From: CAYLZW01 sp964388085
Lineage (GTDB): Bacteria > Myxococcota > UBA727 > CAYLZW01
Length of the DNA: 6,420 bases
Direction of reading: 5' to 3'
Assembly (NCBI GenBank): GCA_964388085.1
Contig: CAYLZW010000316.1
Location: 1 to 6,420 of the forward strand
Positions 1 to 5,885 of this stretch are shown here, piece after piece. A model generated the notes under the pieces. That model worked only from the letters and a program-made list of their open reading frames with translations, did not search any database and was not told where the DNA came from. Each line of letters opens with the position of its first letter. Positions within the stretch are counted from its first letter, which is position 1. A program made the translations under genes and the position numbers.

Positions 1-742
<742 letters not shown>

Positions 743-836
743 GCTGCCCTCTCGCGTCCGCTCATGACTTCGCTCCGCTGACGCCGGGTAGACGCCCCGC
801 TCGCCCGCGCGCCGCGCCGAAGCTACTCTGCGTGGC
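743..836. promoter_or_regulatory. Divergent intergenic region between methyltransferase and Nudix genes
   Basis: These 94 bases hold the start signals of both flanking genes. The only A/T-containing patch is about 820-829. On the plus strand it reads TACTCT (824-829), a -10-like hexamer that suits the Nudix gene. On the minus strand the overlapping TAGCTT (825-820) could serve the methyltransferase, leaving a leader of roughly 70 bases. If both are used, the two promoters overlap almost back to back and would compete. No clear -35 boxes are visible, and the assignment is inferred from sequence shape only. Confidence 0.35.
824..829 (+). promoter_or_regulatory. Candidate -10 element for a leaderless Nudix transcript
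   Basis: TACTCT ends seven bases before the GTG at 837, and no purine-rich Shine-Dalgarno sequence lies between them. A -10 box at this distance would place transcription initiation on or beside the start codon itself. The same arrangement precedes two other genes in this window (TAACCT at 1458, TATCCT at 4095), which strengthens the call. Confidence 0.5.
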
Positions 837-1406
837 GTGAACCTGTCCCGCCGTGCCGCACTCAACACCGCCCTGCTCGCCTACACCGCCGACGAGGAGC
901 GAGAGCGCGGCTTTCGGCGCCGCATGCTCGATCTGCTCGACGACGACGGTGACGCGTTCGCGCGCACGCTGTTTCACCCCGGTCACTTCACCGCGAGCGC
1001 GTTCGTGCTCTCGCCTGCCGGCGACGAGCTGTTCCTCATCCATCACCGCAAGCTCGGCCTCTGGCTCCAGCCGGGCGGCCACGTCGAGCCCGGCGACGAC
1101 GATGCCCTGGCGGCAGCGCGGCGCGAGGTGCGCGAAGAGGTCGGCCTACGCGACGCGCCGCTGCACCCCGCTTGTCCGGGCTTGTTCGACCTCGACATTC
1201 ACCCCATCCCCGCGCACAAGGAGGAGCCTCCGCACGAGCACTTCGACGTTCGCTTCTTGTTCCGCGCGCCGGACAAGGCCGCCGTGCAGGCGACCGACGA
1301 GGTAACGGGTGGGCGCTGGGTCAAGCTTGCGGAGATCGCGGACGCGGGCAGCGACGACAGCGTCCTGCGCGCCGCTCGAAAGGCCGAGCGGCTGCTCCGG
1401 GGGTAG
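837..1406 (+). CDS. Nudix hydrolase (substrate unknown)
   Basis: A 189-residue cytosolic Nudix-fold pyrophosphohydrolase. Such enzymes cleave nucleoside diphosphates linked to another group (NDP-X) using divalent metal held by the Nudix box. The box is GGHVEPG (80-86) followed by REVREEVGL (96-104), which supplies the metal-binding glutamates. Between these two parts there is one residue more than in the textbook G-x5-E-x7-REUXEEXGU pattern, and Asp replaces the first Glu; this GGHVEPGD-type spacing occurs in a known subgroup. Downstream, FDLDIHPIPAHKEEPPHEHFD (about 117-137) resembles the same subgroup, annotated only as generic Nudix hydrolases. The N-terminal 50 residues are helical. The GTG at 837 is chosen because a -10-like TACTCT lies seven bases upstream; the next in-frame Met is residue 30, which would cut into the helical region. 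The family is certain and the substrate is not. It ends in a G-rich hairpin. Confidence 0.9.
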   Translation: MNLSRRAALNTALLAYTADEERERGFRRRMLDLLDDDGDAFARTLFHPGHFTASAFVLSPAGDELFLIHHRKLGLWLQPGGHVEPGDDDALAAARREVREEVGLRDAPLHPACPGLFDLDIHPIPAHKEEPPHEHFDVRFLFRAPDKAAVQATDEVTGGRWVKLAEIADAGSDDSVLRAARKAERLLRG

Positions 1407-1437
1407 GGGGCCTTTGACCGCCGAGCCCCCGCTCCCC
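1399..1437 (+). terminator. GC-rich stem-loop over the Nudix stop codon
   Basis: GGGGGC at 1406-1411 pairs with GCCCCC at 1425-1430 around a 13-base loop. An outer GGGG (1399-1402) can pair with CCCC (1434-1437) across a 3x3 internal loop. The TAG stop (1404-1406) lies at the base of the inner stem. There is no T-run after the stem, so this is not a canonical intrinsic terminator; it could act with Rho, protect the 3' end, or be a chance product of high GC. Confidence 0.4.
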
Positions 1438-1457
1438 TCGGCCGCCCGGCCTCCTGC

Positions 1458-1463
1458 TAACCT
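1458..1463 (+). promoter_or_regulatory. Candidate -10 element for a leaderless beta-helix lipoprotein transcript
   Basis: TAACCT, preceded by GC (GCTAACCT), ends six bases before the ATG at 1470. The six bases between (CGGTGG) hold no convincing Shine-Dalgarno sequence. The pattern matches the hexamers before the Nudix gene and the 115-residue gene. It also argues that the lipoprotein has its own promoter rather than relying on read-through from the Nudix gene 63 bases upstream. Confidence 0.5.
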
Positions 1464-1469
1464 CGGTGG

Positions 1470-3890
1470 ATGACGCACCTGCGCCACGCGACGGTGATCC
1501 TCTCGCTCCTCGGGCTGGCGTTCGCGGGCGCGTGCGCGCCGGCCGAGATCGGCGCGCGGCCGTGTAATTCCGACGACGAGTGCGCGGCGGCGGAGGCCTG
1601 CGTGGACGGGCGCTGCCAGACCGCCACCCTCGTCGACGCCGGCACCAGCGGGGAGGGCGAAGGCGAGGGCGAAGGCGAAGGCGAAGGCGAAGGCGAAGGC
1701 GAAGGCGAAGGCGAAGGCGAGGGTGAGGGCGAAGGCGAAGGCGAGGGCGAGGGCGAGGGCGAGGGAGAGGGCGAGGGCGAAGGGGACGCCGGCGTCGACG
1801 CGGGCCCCGAGCCGGTCGTTCCCGACGTGAAGGTCGGCCCCTCGGAGGCGGGCTGCCCCACGGCGACGAGCGGCCCCTGCGACATCTGGCCGGCCCAAGG
1901 CGACCTCCCCATCCAGCGCGCCTTGCAGCTCGCGCCCGTGGACGGGCTCATCTGGCTCTACGGCGACGACGACGCGGCCGTGCGCTACGAGGGCGCGGCG
2001 CTCATCGACAAGCGCGTCACGCTCGAAGGCGCCCCCGGGCAGGATCTCCGCCGGATCGTGCTCAGCAACGGCGCCACCTACCTCGACACCGCGCTGCTGC
2101 ACATCGTCGTCGACGGCGTCACGCTGCGCCGCTTCACCATCGAGGGCCGCTACGGGATCCGGCGCGCGATCTCGGCGCAGCTGAGCCCGGGCTCGAGCCC
2201 GGCCCCCGTCGCGTTCTCGACGGGACACTTGTTCGAGCAGCTCTATCTCGTCGCGGTCGATCCAGCGTTCCGGGGGCAGAACTCCACCGAGCACGCGATG
2301 TTCCCGGGCGGCGACAGCGTCGTGCGCAACTGCTTCTTCGGCGGCTGGTGGGGGGGCGTGCTCGAGCTCGGCAAGACGTGGGGGCTCGACGTCGACGGCG
2401 TCGTGTTCGTGCACAACACCGCGATCCTCGTGGAGCCCTGGCCGGCGCTGCGCTTTGGGCCCGGCGCGAGCGCCGAGGTGCGCAACAACGTGCTCGTGAC
2501 GCTGAACCACAAGGCGGGCGTCGCGGCCCTCGACGGGGGGTTCGATCCGAGCACCGTGGTCGTCGGCAACGCGATCGACGGCTACGACGTGGTGGCGAGC
2601 AGCAGCGCGAGCGAACAGTGGACGGCGCAGCTGCTGGATCCCGGCCTCGTCGACATGACGGGTCCCGCGCTCGCCAGCGGCGCCGCCGCCTTGAGCGCCG
2701 CCGCGGCGCACGTGAGCGGCGGCAGCGTCGATCTCTTCGGCAACCCGCGCGCGAGCGAGGGCGTCGTCGCCGCGGGCGCCCTCGCCGGCACGAGCACGGG
2801 CGTCGAAGAGCGCCTGCCGCTCGAGGTCCACGTGGGCCTGGTGGCCGACGCCTGCGGCACGGCGCTCGACGGGGCGTGTCACTTCTTCGGGGAAGACGCC
2901 CTCTCGCGCGCGCTCGCGGCCGCGCATCCCGGCAGCGAGGTGATGCTGCACGGCAGCACCTCGGTCGGCGAGCCGTTCATCAGCAACGGCGTCGTCATCG
3001 ACCGACCGCTGTGGCTCCACACCGCGCCGTCTTCGCCGCTCGGCGCGGTGGTGCTGATGAACACGACCGACACGCGCGCGCGCGGCATGGTCATCGTCAC
3101 GCAGGCGGAGAAGGTGCGCATCACGGACCTCGTCTTCCTGTGCCAGACCGGCTGTCACGCGGCGGTGTGGTTCGATCCCGGCTACGCCAACGCGCAGGGG
3201 CGCGACGACGCCGCCGAGAGCGGCCTCATCGACCGCTGCTACGCCCAGGCGTTCTCGTCGAGCGGCGTCGAGGCCGCCTTCGCGCTCTCCCACTCCGGCA
3301 TCCTGCGCAACAGCGTCGCCGCCGGCGGCTTCGAGGCGCTCGCCACGGTGCACGCGGCGGAGGCGCGCGTCATCGGCAACACGTTCGTGAGCAGCGAGCC
3401 CTCGGACGACGTCGTGGCGCTGCGCATCGGCGACGCGCGCGGGCTGCTCGCGGCCAACAACCTCATCGATCTGACGGCGGCGAGCACGACCGGGGTGCGG
3501 ACCATGGCGTCGCTCGATGACGACTACCCGCCGGGCGACGGCATCGACGCGCCGGTCGACGTGCGCTTTCGCAGCAACTTCCTCTACGGCGCGACCGCGC
3601 TGCGCATGGCCGCCGGGGACTACGTGTACGCGCCCGCGGACGGATCGCTCCTGACGCCCACGGGGAACTGCGTCGCCATGGTGGGGGATGTGTTCGTGCC
3701 GCCGCTCAGCGAGTGCGACGAGGACGAGCCCGGTTTCCTGGACCCCACCGGCTTCGACTTCTCGCTGCGGGAGAGCGCCGAGGCCGTTGATGAGGGCGAC
3801 GAGAGCTTCGTCAGCCAAGGCGAGCGCGAGCTGTTTGGCCTGCCGCGCATCCAGGGCGATACCGTCGACGTGGGCGCACGCGAGCGCTGA
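1470..3890 (+). CDS. Surface lipoprotein with (Gly-Glu)22 linker and two tandem beta-helix-like modules
   Basis: An 806-residue predicted secreted lipoprotein of unknown function. Residues 1-21 form a signal peptide ending in a lipobox-like AGAC with the lipidated Cys at 22. A Cys-rich segment follows (C32, C38, C44, C49 in C-x5-C-x5-C-x4-C), of a kind common in myxobacterial surface proteins. Residues 61-104 are 22 perfect Gly-Glu pairs, then GD, probably an extended charged spacer. Two similar modules follow. Module A starts at C129-x7-C137 and ends with FGNPR (423-427). Module B starts at C462-x7-C470 and ends with FGLPR (789-793) and VDVGARE at the C terminus. Inside both, rung-like patterns (VRNN, VIGN, ILRNS, FRSNF) suggest right-handed parallel beta-helices of the polysaccharide-lyase-like fold; the terminal FGxPR..G..vDvGA.E pattern is typical of such proteins. 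No catalytic residues are recognisable, so adhesion or glycan binding is as likely as enzymatic activity. It stands alone between the Nudix gene and the 115-residue gene. Confidence 0.85.
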   Translation: MTHLRHATVILSLLGLAFAGACAPAEIGARPCNSDDECAAAEACVDGRCQTATLVDAGTSGEGEGEGEGEGEGEGEGEGEGEGEGEGEGEGEGEGEGEGEGEGEGDAGVDAGPEPVVPDVKVGPSEAGCPTATSGPCDIWPAQGDLPIQRALQLAPVDGLIWLYGDDDAAVRYEGAALIDKRVTLEGAPGQDLRRIVLSNGATYLDTALLHIVVDGVTLRRFTIEGRYGIRRAISAQLSPGSSPAPVAFSTGHLFEQLYLVAVDPAFRGQNSTEHAMFPGGDSVVRNCFFGGWWGGVLELGKTWGLDVDGVVFVHNTAILVEPWPALRFGPGASAEVRNNVLVTLNHKAGVAALDGGFDPSTVVVGNAIDGYDVVASSSASEQWTAQLLDPGLVDMTGPALASGAAALSAAAAHVSGGSVDLFGNPRASEGVVAAGALAGTSTGVEERLPLEVHVGLVADACGTALDGACHFFGEDALSRALAAAHPGSEVMLHGSTSVGEPFISNGVVIDRPLWLHTAPSSPLGAVVLMNTTDTRARGMVIVTQAEKVRITDLVFLCQTGCHAAVWFDPGYANAQGRDDAAESGLIDRCYAQAFSSSGVEAAFALSHSGILRNSVAAGGFEALATVHAAEARVIGNTFVSSEPSDDVVALRIGDARGLLAANNLIDLTAASTTGVRTMASLDDDYPPGDGIDAPVDVRFRSNFLYGATALRMAAGDYVYAPADGSLLTPTGNCVAMVGDVFVPPLSECDEDEPGFLDPTGFDFSLRESAEAVDEGDESFVSQGERELFGLPRIQGDTVDVGARER
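1650..1787 (+). repeat. In-frame GGCGAR hexanucleotide repeat encoding (Gly-Glu)22-Gly-Asp
   Basis: Twenty-two tandem six-base units (mostly GGCGAA or GGCGAG, with GGGGAG, GGTGAG and GGAGAG variants) span 1650-1781, then a GGGGAC unit. Each unit is two codons, so gain or loss by slippage would lengthen or shorten the linker without breaking the frame. GGCGAA units dominate the first part and GGCGAG the second, which suggests expansion from at least two variants. The second part (1745-1785) has seven GGG or GGGG tracts spaced by three or four bases, a pattern able to form a G-quadruplex in the coding strand and mRNA. Confidence 0.95.
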
Positions 3891-3920
3891 CGGCCGCGGC
3901 GCCCGCCCGCGTCGCTCCGA

Positions 3921-3947
3921 CCTTTGGCTAGGGCGAGCCCCCAAAGG
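3921..3947 (+). terminator. Stem-loop downstream of the beta-helix lipoprotein gene
   Basis: CCTTTGG (3921-3927) pairs with CCAAAGG (3941-3947). Inside, GGG (3931-3933) pairs with CCC (3938-3940) around a CGAG tetraloop, leaving CTA as a three-base bulge. It lies 31 bases after the lipoprotein stop codon. There is no T-tract, so it is terminator-like in position and structure but not canonical. Its right arm merges into the CCCCAAAGGGGACAC motif that recurs at 4561. Confidence 0.45.
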
Positions 3948-3960
3948 GGACACAAGCCCT

Positions 3961-4016
3961 CCCTGTGCCCTGTGCCCTGTGCCCTGTGCCCTGTGCCCTG
4001 TGCCCTGTGCCCTTTG
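3961..4016 (+). repeat. Seven-base tandem repeat (CCCTGTG)7 plus one degenerate unit
   Basis: Seven perfect CCCTGTG units (3961-4009) are followed by CCCTTTG (4010-4016) and then CCCATGC. Read on the minus strand, this is GGG spaced by four bases, and with flanking CCC runs (3957-4029) gives about twelve G-tracts, a strong potential G-quadruplex. The array lies between the lipoprotein terminator-like hairpin and the 115-residue gene, ending about 90 bases before that gene's start. The unit length is not a multiple of three, so it is unlikely to be coding. It is preceded by GGACACAAGCCCTCCC, nearly the same sequence that precedes the second array at 4468. Confidence 0.95.
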
Positions 4017-4094
4017 CCCATGCCCGCCCGCAGGGGCGAGCGCCGTGCTGAGACGGGAAGGCGCGCGCGCTGCTGCCGGAGGTGCCGAGCTCGT

Positions 4095-4100
4095 TATCCT
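4095..4100 (+). promoter_or_regulatory. Candidate -10 element for a leaderless transcript of the 115-residue gene
   Basis: TATCCT, in the context GTTATCCT, ends seven bases before the ATG at 4108, with CGACGCC between and no Shine-Dalgarno sequence. It is the third example of this arrangement in the window. It is the main reason for placing the gene start at 4108 rather than further upstream in the same open frame. Confidence 0.5.
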
Positions 4101-4107
4101 CGACGCC

Positions 4108-4455
4108 ATGATCCCGCGTGAGGGCGTGTCCGCCTACGACATCGTGCGCCGCTTCTTCGAGGACGGGCCGCCCGCGAGCCGCAACCTCGCCTTCGAGGCC
4201 TATGAGGACGAGCGCTTCGCGCGCGCGGTGCGCATCTATCACTACCTCGTGAGCGTGCGCGATCAGCTGCTGGAGCTGCTCCAGCGTGACGACGACGTGC
4301 AGCTGAGCGTGTGCGAAGAGGACGCGCGCGTGGTCCTGCGCGTCCGCTACCAGCGCGGTCAGCTCCGCCGCACGGCGTACTTGAAGCCGGAGGAGTGGGC
4401 GCTCTTGCGCGAGGAGCCAGCGCTGCGCGACGTGCTGCCCAAGGGCGTGTCCTAG
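4108..4455 (+). CDS. Small protein of unknown function, 115 residues
   Basis: I do not recognise a family. The protein has no signal peptide or membrane segment and should be cytosolic. The first 60 residues look helical, including FARAVRIYHYLVSVRDQLLELLQ (about 38-60), which is amphipathic and could pack as a helical hairpin. Then come probable beta strands (VQLSVCEE, VVLRVRYQRG, RRTAYL, about 66-92) and a short C-terminal helix (PEEWALLREE). There is one Cys (about residue 70) and a strongly mixed charge, a composition that suits a small alpha/beta protein-protein or regulatory domain. The frame stays open upstream to 3688, but that part overlaps the lipoprotein gene and runs through the 7-base repeat, so it is not believed. 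The -10-like TATCCT and codon use support the ATG at 4108. The gene is isolated between two repeat-rich spacers, and its stop codon sits in the loop of a perfect inverted repeat. Confidence 0.75.
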   Translation: MIPREGVSAYDIVRRFFEDGPPASRNLAFEAYEDERFARAVRIYHYLVSVRDQLLELLQRDDDVQLSVCEEDARVVLRVRYQRGQLRRTAYLKPEEWALLREEPALRDVLPKGVS

Positions 4456-4467
4456 AGGACACGCCCT
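4442..4467 (+). terminator. Perfect 12-bp inverted repeat over the stop codon of the 115-residue gene
   Basis: AGGGCGTGTCCT (4442-4453) is followed by AG and its exact reverse complement AGGACACGCCCT (4456-4467). As a hairpin this gives at least a 10-bp GC-rich stem with a CTAGAG loop, and the TAG stop lies inside the loop. No T-tract follows; instead the CCCATG array begins immediately. It could be a Rho-independent-like terminator lacking its U-run, a 3'-end stabiliser, or a dyad site bound by protein. The left arm encodes the last residues KGVS, so it is constrained by coding as well. Confidence 0.55.
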
Positions 4468-4497
4468 CCCATGCCCATGCCCATGCCCGTGCCCATG
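4468..4497 (+). repeat. Six-base tandem repeat CCCATG, five units
   Basis: Units are CCCATG x3, CCCGTG, CCCATG, directly after the inverted repeat. On the minus strand this gives GGG tracts spaced by three bases, a potential G-quadruplex. The unit resembles the CCCTGTG units at 3961 with one base removed. ATGCCCATG could in principle offer many ATG codons, but no open frame with a ribosome binding site follows from them. Confidence 0.9.
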
Positions 4498-4515
4498 CCC
4501 TGTCGACGACGAGCC

Positions 4516-4549
4516 GGGGCAAGGGGCAAGGGCAAGGGGCAAGGGGGGG
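4516..4549 (+). repeat. GGGGCAA / GGGCAA tandem repeat ending in a seven-G run
   Basis: Units are GGGGCAA, GGGGCAA, GGGCAA, GGGGCAA, then GGGGGGG. Reverse-complemented, the unit is TTGCCCC, so it belongs to the same CCC-plus-TG family as the arrays at 3961 and 4468 but in the opposite orientation. The plus strand carries five G-tracts spaced by CAA, a strong potential G-quadruplex. It can alternatively pair loosely with the CCC tracts of 4464-4500 to form a large imperfect hairpin with 4501-4515 as the loop. It lies in the spacer upstream of the kelch gene. Confidence 0.9.
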
Positions 4550-4591
4550 CATGCGGGCGGCCCCAAAGGGACACGCCACGCATGCCCCGTT

Positions 4592-4606
4592 GAAACCCTG
4601 GGTTTC
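4592..4606. promoter_or_regulatory. Perfect 15-bp palindrome upstream of the kelch gene (candidate operator)
   Basis: GAAACCC-T-GGGTTTC is a perfect dyad with 7-bp arms and a single central base, centred 42 bases before the ATG at 4641. A possible promoter overlaps it: TTGAAA (4590-4595) as -35, 17 bases, then CAGGGT (4613-4618) as a weak -10. The dyad would then cover the -35 and most of the spacer, a typical place for a repressor. As a stem its loop is too short to be an RNA hairpin terminator, which favours a protein-binding site. No specific regulator family is recognised. Confidence 0.5.
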
Positions 4607-4629
4607 CGCGGGCAGGGTGCACCTCGTCC

Positions 4630-4636
4630 GGGAGGG
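4630..4636 (+). promoter_or_regulatory. Shine-Dalgarno sequence of the kelch gene
   Basis: GGGAGGG ends four bases before ATG 4641. It fixes the start, excluding the longer open frame that reaches back to 4311 across the repeat arrays. It also contrasts with the three genes here that lack any Shine-Dalgarno sequence. Confidence 0.75.
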
Positions 4637-4640
4637 AACC

Positions 4641-5881
4641 ATGCTGCGATCCACGGCCGTCGTCTTCACCGCGCTCACCGGCTCCCTGCTGCTGCTCTTG
4701 TCGGCGTGCGATCCCGACGAGCTGCGCGGCGTCGACATCGAGCAGCCGGAGAGCCCCTTCCAGTCGAACGACGCGAACGAGGACGCGAGCGAGGACGAGG
4801 AGGCGGACGTCCCCGATCCGGCTGACGACGAGAACGAGCCGGTCGCGTGCGCAGCGTCTAGCGGCGGCAAGTGCGGCAGCTGGACGCCCGGCCCTTCGCT
4901 GGCACACGCGCGCTCGCGGCACACGGCCACCCTGCTCGACGACGGGCGGGTGCTGATCGCGGGCGGCGACGACTGGACCGGAAGCATCGTGGCGACGGAG
5001 ATCTACGACCCGAGCACGGACACCTGGAGCGTCGGCGCCGAGCTCGCGGGCGTCCGCTACGACCACGCCGCCGCCAAGCTGCTCGATGGCCGCGTCCTCG
5101 TCGTGGGCGGCTTCGGCCAAGCCGACTGGCTCGCAAGCGCCGAGGTCTACGATCCCGCGCAGGACACGTGGACGCCGGTCGGCTCCATGAGCGTCGCGCG
5201 CGGCAGCCTGACCGCCACCACGCTCGCGGACGGCAGCGTGCTCGTCACCGGCGGCCTGTCGTCCGAGACCATGCCGCTCGCCATCGAGCGCTTCGACCCC
5301 GGCACGGGCACCTTCGCTCAGGTGGCCAGCCTCGAGCCCGGACGCTACCTCCACAGCGCCACGCGCCTCGACGACGGCAGCGTGCTCCTCGCGGGCGGCA
5401 TGACGCCGCCGAACCAGTATCCGAGCGCCGCGGTCTTGTTTCACGCCGACGACGACACCCTGAGCCCTGCGTCGCTGCTCCCGGGACAGCGCCGCTCGCA
5501 CCGCGCCTCCCTCCTGCCGGGTGGCGACGTGCTCGTCACGGGCGGCTACCACGCGGGCGTGCTGGCGAGCGCCGCGCGTTACGCCGTGGCCGCGAACGCG
5601 TTCACAGCCACCGGCGGGACGCTGCACGAGGGCCGCTACGGACACATCGCGACGACGCTGGCCGACGGCCGCGTGCTGATCGCGGGCGGCATCGGCGCCG
5701 ACGACGAGGCCATCGCCAGCGCCGAGCTCTATGACGCCGGCGCGGACGCGTTCGTGCCGGCCGCGGACATGGCGCTGGCGCGTCACTCGTTCACGGCCAC
5801 GCTGCTCGACGACGGCCGGGTGCTCGCGGTGGGCGGCGCCTACGGCTTCGAGGTCACCGGGGCGGTGGAGGTCTACAGCCC

Positions 5882-5885
<4 letters not shown>
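4641..5885 (+). CDS. Kelch-repeat seven-bladed beta-propeller lipoprotein
   Basis: A 414-residue predicted envelope lipoprotein. Residues 1-22 are a signal peptide with a clear lipobox LSAC and lipidated Cys 23, followed by Asp at +2. In enterobacteria Asp +2 retains lipoproteins in the inner membrane; whether that rule applies here is unknown. Residues 28-70 are an acidic, probably disordered linker rich in D, E, P and N. The rest is a kelch propeller with a 48-residue period: repeats begin at about 91, 139, 187, 235, 284, 332 and 381, each with a DDGRVLxAGG-type strand pair and a later YDPxTDTW-type strand. The last repeat lacks its final strand, and residues 77-89 (KCGSWTPGPSLAH) supply it, closing a seven-bladed ring. 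Blades 4 and 5 have lost the YDP..TW signature. The propeller is presumably a binding platform; the galactose-oxidase-like fold is shared, but no catalytic Tyr-Cys copper site is evident. The last bases contain the dnaX ribosome binding site and start. Confidence 0.9.
4922..4954 (+). repeat. Near-identical 33-base segment in kelch blade 1 (copy in blade 7 at 5792-5824)
   Basis: The DNA encoding HTATLLDDGRV in blade 1 and FTATLLDDGRV in blade 7 matches over 33 bases with two mismatches, 870 bases apart. Protein constraint alone does not require such codon identity, so recent duplication or gene conversion between blades is possible, although extreme GC third positions reduce the significance. 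Confidence 0.7.
5867..5872 (+). promoter_or_regulatory. dnaX Shine-Dalgarno sequence inside the kelch gene
   Basis: GGAGGT, nine bases before the GTG at 5882, lies within the kelch codons for Val-Glu-Val near the C terminus. It is close to the ideal anti-16S match and decides the dnaX start. Together with the overlapping stop and start codons it points to translational coupling. Confidence 0.75.

Noticed and set aside
1457..1951. Minus-strand frame encoding a Ser-Pro repeat that could pass for a cell-wall protein
   Set aside because: The Ser-Pro run is only the complement of the GGCGAR repeat; no signal peptide or promoter supports it.
3957..4030. CRISPR array
   Set aside because: The period is seven bases with no unique spacers; this is a simple tandem repeat.
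3688..4107. N-terminal extension of the 115-residue protein, with the 7-base repeat acting as a phase-variation switch
   Set aside because: The extension overlaps the lipoprotein gene out of frame, passes through low-complexity repeat, and is separated from the real start by a -10-like hexamer at 4095. Repeat length would not affect the frame of a product starting at 4108.
1146..4109. A 987-codon open frame on the minus strand across the lipoprotein gene
   Set aside because: It is a GC-skewed shadow. Its Ala-Leu/Ala-Phe stretch is the complement of the Gly-Glu repeat and its start lies in the 7-base array. The plus-strand product has a signal peptide, cysteines and module structure.
4311..4640. 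N-terminal extension of the kelch protein
   Set aside because: It runs across the small gene and the repeat arrays in another frame, and would bury a clear signal peptide and Shine-Dalgarno sequence at 4630-4641.
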